NCBI GenBank assembly: GCA_035647075.1
Contig: DASROF010000131.1
Coordinates: 1-26,413, forward strand
Direction: 5' to 3'
From: Gp6-AA40 sp035647075
GTDB lineage: Bacteria; Acidobacteriota; Vicinamibacteria; Vicinamibacterales; UBA2999
DNA: 26,413 nt
Positions 23,011 through 26,413 of the stretch are shown here, in pieces (position 1 is the stretch's first letter; each line of letters starts with the position of its first letter). Under the pieces are notes generated by a model. The model was not told where the DNA came from. It did not search any database and was given only the letters and a program-made list of their open reading frames with translations. The position numbers were made by a program, and so were the translations under genes.

Positions 23011-24054
23011 TCAGAAGAATCGGATCTTCTGGGTGACGCCGACCTTGTCGTCGACGTGAATGCTGTCGATGAAGCGGATGCGATGCGGATGCGTCTGCAT
23101 CACCAGTGAGGTCGTGCGGATCCCATCGCCGAAGAAGCGGACGCCCTTCATCAGCGTTCCATCGGTGACGCCTGTAGCGGCGAAAACGATGTTGTTTCCT
23201 GAAGCCAGGTCCTTGGAGCGATAGATCTTCTTGAAGTCGGTGATGCCCATCGCGCGGCACCGCTGCTCGTGCTCCGGCGTGCTGACGACAAGCCGGGCGT
23301 AAATCTCCCCTCCAAGACAACGCATGGCCGCTGCAGTGATCACCCCTTCGGGTGCGCCGCCGATCCCCATCACGGCGTGGACACCGCTGCCGACGACCGC
23401 AGCGGTAATACCGGCTGAGAGATCGCCGTCGCCAATCAACCGGATGCGTGCACCGGTGGCGCGGATGTCTGCGATCAGCTTCTCGTGACGCGGGCGTTCA
23501 AGCACGATGACCACGAGGTCCTCGACTTTGCGGCCGAGCGACTGGGCGATCGATCGCAGGTTGAAGCGGACGGGGGCATCGAGGTCCACGACGTCTCGCG
23601 AGCTGGGACCGACAACAAGCTTCTCCATGTAGATGTCGGGCGCGTGCAGCAGGCCGCCGTGCTCCGATGCCGCAAGGACCGCAAGCGCGTTGGGCGCGCC
23701 CGTCGCGCAGAGGTTGGTTCCTTCGAGCGGATCGACCGCAATGTCGACCTGCGGGTACTGCACGCCATCTCCATGAGAGGCGGCACCGACCTTTTCGCCG
23801 ATATACAGCATCGGCGCCTCGTCGCGCTCCCCCTCGCCGATGACGATCGTCCCGTCGATGGGAACTGAATCCATTTCGCGCCGCATCGCCTCGACGGCAA
23901 CCTGATCCGACTTGTGACGGTCGCCCTGACCCATCGTGTGTGCACAGGCAATCGCCGCCTGTTCAACGACGCGCAGAAAGTCGAGGGAGAGGTCGGAGTC
24001 GAGGTAGTCCTGGTGCTGCGCGCTGGTCTTCAACTCCTTCGTCGTTATGGTCAC
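23011..24054 (-). CDS. glpX: class II fructose-1,6-bisphosphatase (GlpX type)
   Basis: It hydrolyses fructose-1,6-bisphosphate to fructose-6-phosphate in gluconeogenesis; some relatives also act on sedoheptulose bisphosphate. The 347 residues carry the GlpX signatures DRHKSDQVAVEAMR, metal-site GEGERDEAPM (73-82), DPLEGT (108-113), LERPRHEKLIADIR, GDGDLSAGI and the GIGGAPEGVITAAAMRC segment. The start is GTG at 24054, with GAGGGAG 8-14 bases upstream supplied by the end of a repeat. It lies 12 bases after the acyl-CoA dehydrogenase stop, so the two are probably co-transcribed although not linked metabolically. Confidence 0.95.
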   Translation of the reverse strand: MTITTKELKTSAQHQDYLDSDLSLDFLRVVEQAAIACAHTMGQGDRHKSDQVAVEAMRREMDSVPIDGTIVIGEGERDEAPMLYIGEKVGAASHGDGVQYPQVDIAVDPLEGTNLCATGAPNALAVLAASEHGGLLHAPDIYMEKLVVGPSSRDVVDLDAPVRFNLRSIAQSLGRKVEDLVVIVLERPRHEKLIADIRATGARIRLIGDGDLSAGITAAVVGSGVHAVMGIGGAPEGVITAAAMRCLGGEIYARLVVSTPEHEQRCRAMGITDFKKIYRSKDLASGNNIVFAATGVTDGTLMKGVRFFGDGIRTTSLVMQTHPHRIRFIDSIHVDDKVGVTQKIRFF

Positions 24055-24066
24055 AGTCTCACTCCC

Positions 24067-24108
24067 TCACTTTTCCACTTTTCCACTTGCTGCGACGTTT
24101 CCACTTTC
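24067..24108 (-). repeat. AAGTGGAAA-type short repeat overlapping the acyl-CoA dehydrogenase 3' end
   Basis: On the minus strand the unit AAGTGGAAA occurs three times (one separated by nine bases, two in tandem), followed by AAGTGAGGGAG. It codes for the final residues SGNVAASGKVEK and the TGA stop of the acyl-CoA dehydrogenase, and leads directly into the ribosome site of glpX. Confidence 0.6.
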
Positions 24109-25299
24109 ATACGCCGGCAGCTCGCAGCGCGTCGGCCGATCGTTCCGGTAACCGAGCAGGTAGTCGGCCTGCATGATCGTGTGAATCTCACGCGTGCCTT
24201 CGTAGATCACTGCCCCTTTGCAGTTTCGGTAGAACCGGCCGACAGGATACTCGTCCGAATAACCGTTCGCGCCGTGAATCTGCACGGCATCTCCAGCGGC
24301 CCGCTCTGATGCCACGGTCGCAAACCACTTCGCCAGCCCGGTTTCACGCGTGTTGCGGCGCCCGACGTTTTTGAGCCAGCCCGCACGCTGCCACAGCAAC
24401 CTGGCCGTCTGATAGTCGGATTCCATGTGCGCGATCATCTCCTTCACCAGCTGGTGGGAGCCGATCTCCACGCCAAATGCCTTCCGCTCCAGGGCGTACT
24501 TGACGCTGGCGTCGCGGCACGCGCGAATCAGCCCGGTCGCGCCGGCGGCCACCGTATACCGACCTTGATCGAGCGCGAACATCGCGATCTTGAATCCCTC
24601 GCCTTCGCGCCCGACGAGGTTGTCGTGAGGGACCTCGACCTCTTCCATCTTGAACGTGCCGGTATTGCCGGCAAGGATGCCCCACTTCTGCGTCAGCGTC
24701 GCGCTCGAGAACCCGGGAAACGATCGCTCGACGATGAACGCGCTCATACCGGACGGATCGCGCTGCTTCTTCTTCTCCAGATCGGTCCACGCGAAGACGA
24801 GGAAATTGTCGGCAACGTCGGCAAGTGAGATCCAGATCTTCTCGCCCGTCAGCACATACCGGTCGCCCTTGCGAACGGCGACGGTCTGAATTCCCCGCGC
24901 ATCGCTGCCGGCGGACGGTTCGGTCAGACCGAACGTCGCGATCTTCGTGCCCTGTGCCTGTGGCAGCAGATATCGTCGCTTCTGATCGTCGGTGCCCCAG
25001 GCGAGCAGCGTCAGCGAGTTCAGGCCGACGTGAACGGAGAGGATCACGCGCAGCGACGTGTCCACATATTCGAGTTCTTCGCTTGCCAGCCCGAGGCACA
25101 GGTAATCCATCCCAGCGCCGCCGTGCTCCTCCGGAACGCAGATACCCAACAGTCCGAGCTTCGCCATTTGCGGAAAGACGCTGCGATCGAACCGGTGCTC
25201 GCGATCGAGCTCGCGGATGCGCGGCGCAATCTCACGTTCCGCCCATTCGCGCACTGCCTGCTCGAGCAGCTGGTGCTCGTTCGACAGGTCGAAGTTCAT
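24067..25299 (-). CDS. acyl-CoA dehydrogenase (flavoprotein)
   Basis: An FAD enzyme that introduces the alpha-beta double bond into acyl-CoA, passing electrons to ETF. All three ACAD domains are present: N-terminal helical domain (1-~118), beta domain with signature FGLTEPSAGSD (123-133) and KIWISLADVAD, and C-terminal helical domain with ALERKAFGVEIGSHQLVKEMIA. Catalytic base Glu367 lies in IYEGTREIHT, the position used by short/medium-chain and glutaryl-type enzymes. Chain-length preference cannot be told. Residues 386-410 form an extra tail, the last 13 of them coded by a GTGGAAA repeat. The ATG overlaps the methyltransferase stop (ATGA). It has no obvious partner gene such as a thiolase or ETF here. 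Confidence 0.93.
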   Translation of the reverse strand: MNFDLSNEHQLLEQAVREWAEREIAPRIRELDREHRFDRSVFPQMAKLGLLGICVPEEHGGAGMDYLCLGLASEELEYVDTSLRVILSVHVGLNSLTLLAWGTDDQKRRYLLPQAQGTKIATFGLTEPSAGSDARGIQTVAVRKGDRYVLTGEKIWISLADVADNFLVFAWTDLEKKKQRDPSGMSAFIVERSFPGFSSATLTQKWGILAGNTGTFKMEEVEVPHDNLVGREGEGFKIAMFALDQGRYTVAAGATGLIRACRDASVKYALERKAFGVEIGSHQLVKEMIAHMESDYQTARLLWQRAGWLKNVGRRNTRETGLAKWFATVASERAAGDAVQIHGANGYSDEYPVGRFYRNCKGAVIYEGTREIHTIMQADYLLGYRNDRPTRCELPAYESGNVAASGKVEK

Positions 25300-25937
25300 T
25301 TTCGGAAGAGCATCTCGCGCGTATTCGTTTTCAGCAGGAACTGATCGATGACGCGAAGCGGCTCGAACATTCGCTGGATATCCCGATTGGGCAGCGGCTT
25401 CTGTTTGCTGCGCGCCGCGGAATATGGGCGGTGCTGGATGTTGGTGTCGTCCACGACAACGAACCGCGTATAGGTCTTCGTGGTGGGCAACGTTTCAGTG
25501 GCATTGAACAGCGCGAAGATGACGCCGCCCGGTCGCAGCACGCGCACCAGTTGCGTCGCCAGCGCCTGCGCCGATTTCTTATCGAGGTAATCGAACAGGT
25601 CCCAGCACAGAATCCCGTCGAAGCTCTCGTCCGACTGCGGGAATCGCTTGCTGAGATACTCGGGCAGTTCCGCCAGCTTGTCCTCACGAGCGTGGCGATC
25701 GATATCCTTCGACAACTCCTCGACCTGGAACTTGCAGCCCAGATGCTCGCCGAAGAATGTCACGTTGTGCCCGACGACCGGACCGATATCGAGCAACGTC
25801 GGCTGCGCGTGCGAGCCGAGCGTCGCCAGAAACTTCTTCAGCGCTTTGGTGGGATGGGTGGGCGCATTCGAGGCGCCTCCGTCTGCTTCCGGATCATCCT
25901 TGCGCCGCCGGGAAAACAGATCGGAGAGCGCCATCAT
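25296..25937 (-). CDS. SAM-dependent methyltransferase-like protein
   Basis: A 213-residue class I methyltransferase fold, substrate unknown. The N-terminal 30 residues are charged and probably flexible. Motif I reads LLDIGPVVGHN (48-58), missing the usual GxGxG glycine pattern. An acidic segment VEELSKD follows strand 2. FDGILCWDLFDYLDK (about 105-119) is the motif IV/post-motif region and LVRVLRPGGVIFALF the usual motif VI strand. Two adjacent ATGs (25937, 25934) could start it. It lies 25 bases after the bactofilin gene and overlaps the acyl-CoA dehydrogenase by four bases. The weakened motif I leaves open that it binds SAM poorly. Confidence 0.75.
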   Translation of the reverse strand: MMALSDLFSRRRKDDPEADGGASNAPTHPTKALKKFLATLGSHAQPTLLDIGPVVGHNVTFFGEHLGCKFQVEELSKDIDRHAREDKLAELPEYLSKRFPQSDESFDGILCWDLFDYLDKKSAQALATQLVRVLRPGGVIFALFNATETLPTTKTYTRFVVVDDTNIQHRPYSAARSKQKPLPNRDIQRMFEPLRVIDQFLLKTNTREMLFRK

Positions 25938-25962
25938 TCAGTCGCCCGCGCGCCTGCGCGGT

Positions 25963-26413
25963 TCAGTGCGCCGCTGCGTGCGGCTGAGGCGCGGTGGTCG
26001 TCGCGGCAGCGGCCGGTTTGACCGCCTGGGCTTGCTGGCCCGGCGCGGTCTTGCGCTGCATGTCGACGGTGCCGCGGAAGTGGGCCCCTTCGGCGATCGC
26101 CACGCGCGGCGAAATGATGTCGCCGTCGACGGACCCGCCGTCACGAATGTCGACCTTTTCGGTCGCGGTCACATTACCGTTCACCTCGCCGAGGACGATG
26201 ACGGATTTGGCCAGCACCTGCGCCTTGATTCGCCCGTTGGGGCCGATCGTGAGCACGTGATCCTTCAACTCGATCTTGCCTTCGACGTGGCCTTCGATCG
26301 TCAGATCCTCGCTCCCGTTCAGCTCGCCCTTGATGACAACGGATTTTCCAATGTTCACCACGTCCCTCTCGATTCTCCGGCTCTCCGGCTGCGGTACCGA
26401 CGCGGTGCTGACC
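25963..26413 (-). CDS. bactofilin (polymer-forming cytoskeletal protein), 5' end outside the window
   Basis: Bactofilins are right-handed beta-helix proteins that polymerise without nucleotide and organise the cell envelope or polarity. The central domain is unmistakable: IGKSVVIKGELNGSEDLTIEGHVEGKI, repeated six-residue beta-helix turns, then GEVNGNVTATEKVDIRDGG and GDIISPRVAIAEGAHFRGTVDM. A disordered Ala/Pro/Thr tail follows. GTGs at 26361 and 26358 could serve as starts, but the frame stays open to the window edge, reading VSTASVPQPESRRIERD, like the flexible N-terminal extension that many bactofilins have. The real start therefore probably lies outside, and the gene is given as partial. 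It heads the methyltransferase-dehydrogenase-glpX gene run. Confidence 0.92.
   Translation of the reverse strand, partial: VSTASVPQPESRRIERDVVNIGKSVVIKGELNGSEDLTIEGHVEGKIELKDHVLTIGPNGRIKAQVLAKSVIVLGEVNGNVTATEKVDIRDGGSVDGDIISPRVAIAEGAHFRGTVDMQRKTAPGQQAQAVKPAAAATTTAPQPHAAAH

Noticed and set aside
22126..23109. 327-codon open frame on the plus strand
   Set aside because: Lies opposite hflX, whose motifs are complete; no protein features of its own.
24825..26021. 398-codon open frame on the plus strand
   Set aside because: Runs opposite the acyl-CoA dehydrogenase, methyltransferase and bactofilin genes; composition is Arg/Ala/Ser-rich and shows no domain.
1..26413. CRISPR arrays, tRNA/rRNA genes, transposases, integrases or phage genes
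   Set aside because: I looked for regularly spaced direct repeats, conserved RNA gene ends and recombinase motifs on both strands and saw none.

Overview
The window is high-GC bacterial chromosome with densely packed genes, many GTG/TTG starts and short overlaps. Protein content (omega subunit beside guanylate kinase, a bactofilin, an SLH/TPR lipoprotein, an ECF sigma with a membrane partner) and the repeats at gene edges suggest an uncultured Gram-negative of the Acidobacteriota, probably Vicinamibacteria-like. That placement is inference; no rRNA or tRNA gene is present to confirm it. No CRISPR array, transposase or phage gene was found, and no gene-free stretch exceeds 300 bases (the longest is 22792-23010).

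Layout. (1) 2-1601, plus strand: the end of an ECF sigma factor gene, a single-pass membrane protein and a secreted protein with a Gly/Arg-rich tail. (2) 1739-11875, minus strand, read ugd > galE > msbA-like ABC transporter > yicC > gmk > rpoZ > coaBC > family-4 uracil-DNA glycosylase > priA. This mixes nucleotide-sugar synthesis and lipid export with a classic gmk-rpoZ-coaBC-priA housekeeping block. (3) 11929-19580, plus strand: a polysaccharide locus with four GT4 glycosyltransferases, one GT2 glycosyltransferase, an initiating polyprenyl-phosphate sugar-phosphate transferase and UDP-glucuronate decarboxylase. (4) 19604-26413, minus strand, read bactofilin > methyltransferase > acyl-CoA dehydrogenase > glpX > hflX > TPR/SLH lipoprotein > pgsA-like.

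How they fit. Ugd makes UDP-glucuronate, the decarboxylase turns it into UDP-xylose, and GalE interconverts UDP-glucose and UDP-galactose. The PHPT loads the first sugar on undecaprenyl phosphate and the glycosyltransferases extend it, so a xylose- and/or glucuronate-containing surface polysaccharide is predicted. No Wzx flippase, Wzy polymerase or Wza/Wzc export gene lies in the window.

The most unusual signal is the set of short palindromic or low-complexity repeats placed exactly at gene edges or inside reading frames. A 23-nt palindrome occurs at 624-646 and again inside the uracil-DNA glycosylase gene, where an inverted pair codes for a linker. A long imperfect inverted repeat separates two convergent genes (1606-1738). 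A repeat fills the ugd-galE junction (10525-10576). A GTGGAAA-type repeat codes for the tail of the acyl-CoA dehydrogenase (24067-24108). I cannot test copy number in the genome from this window.
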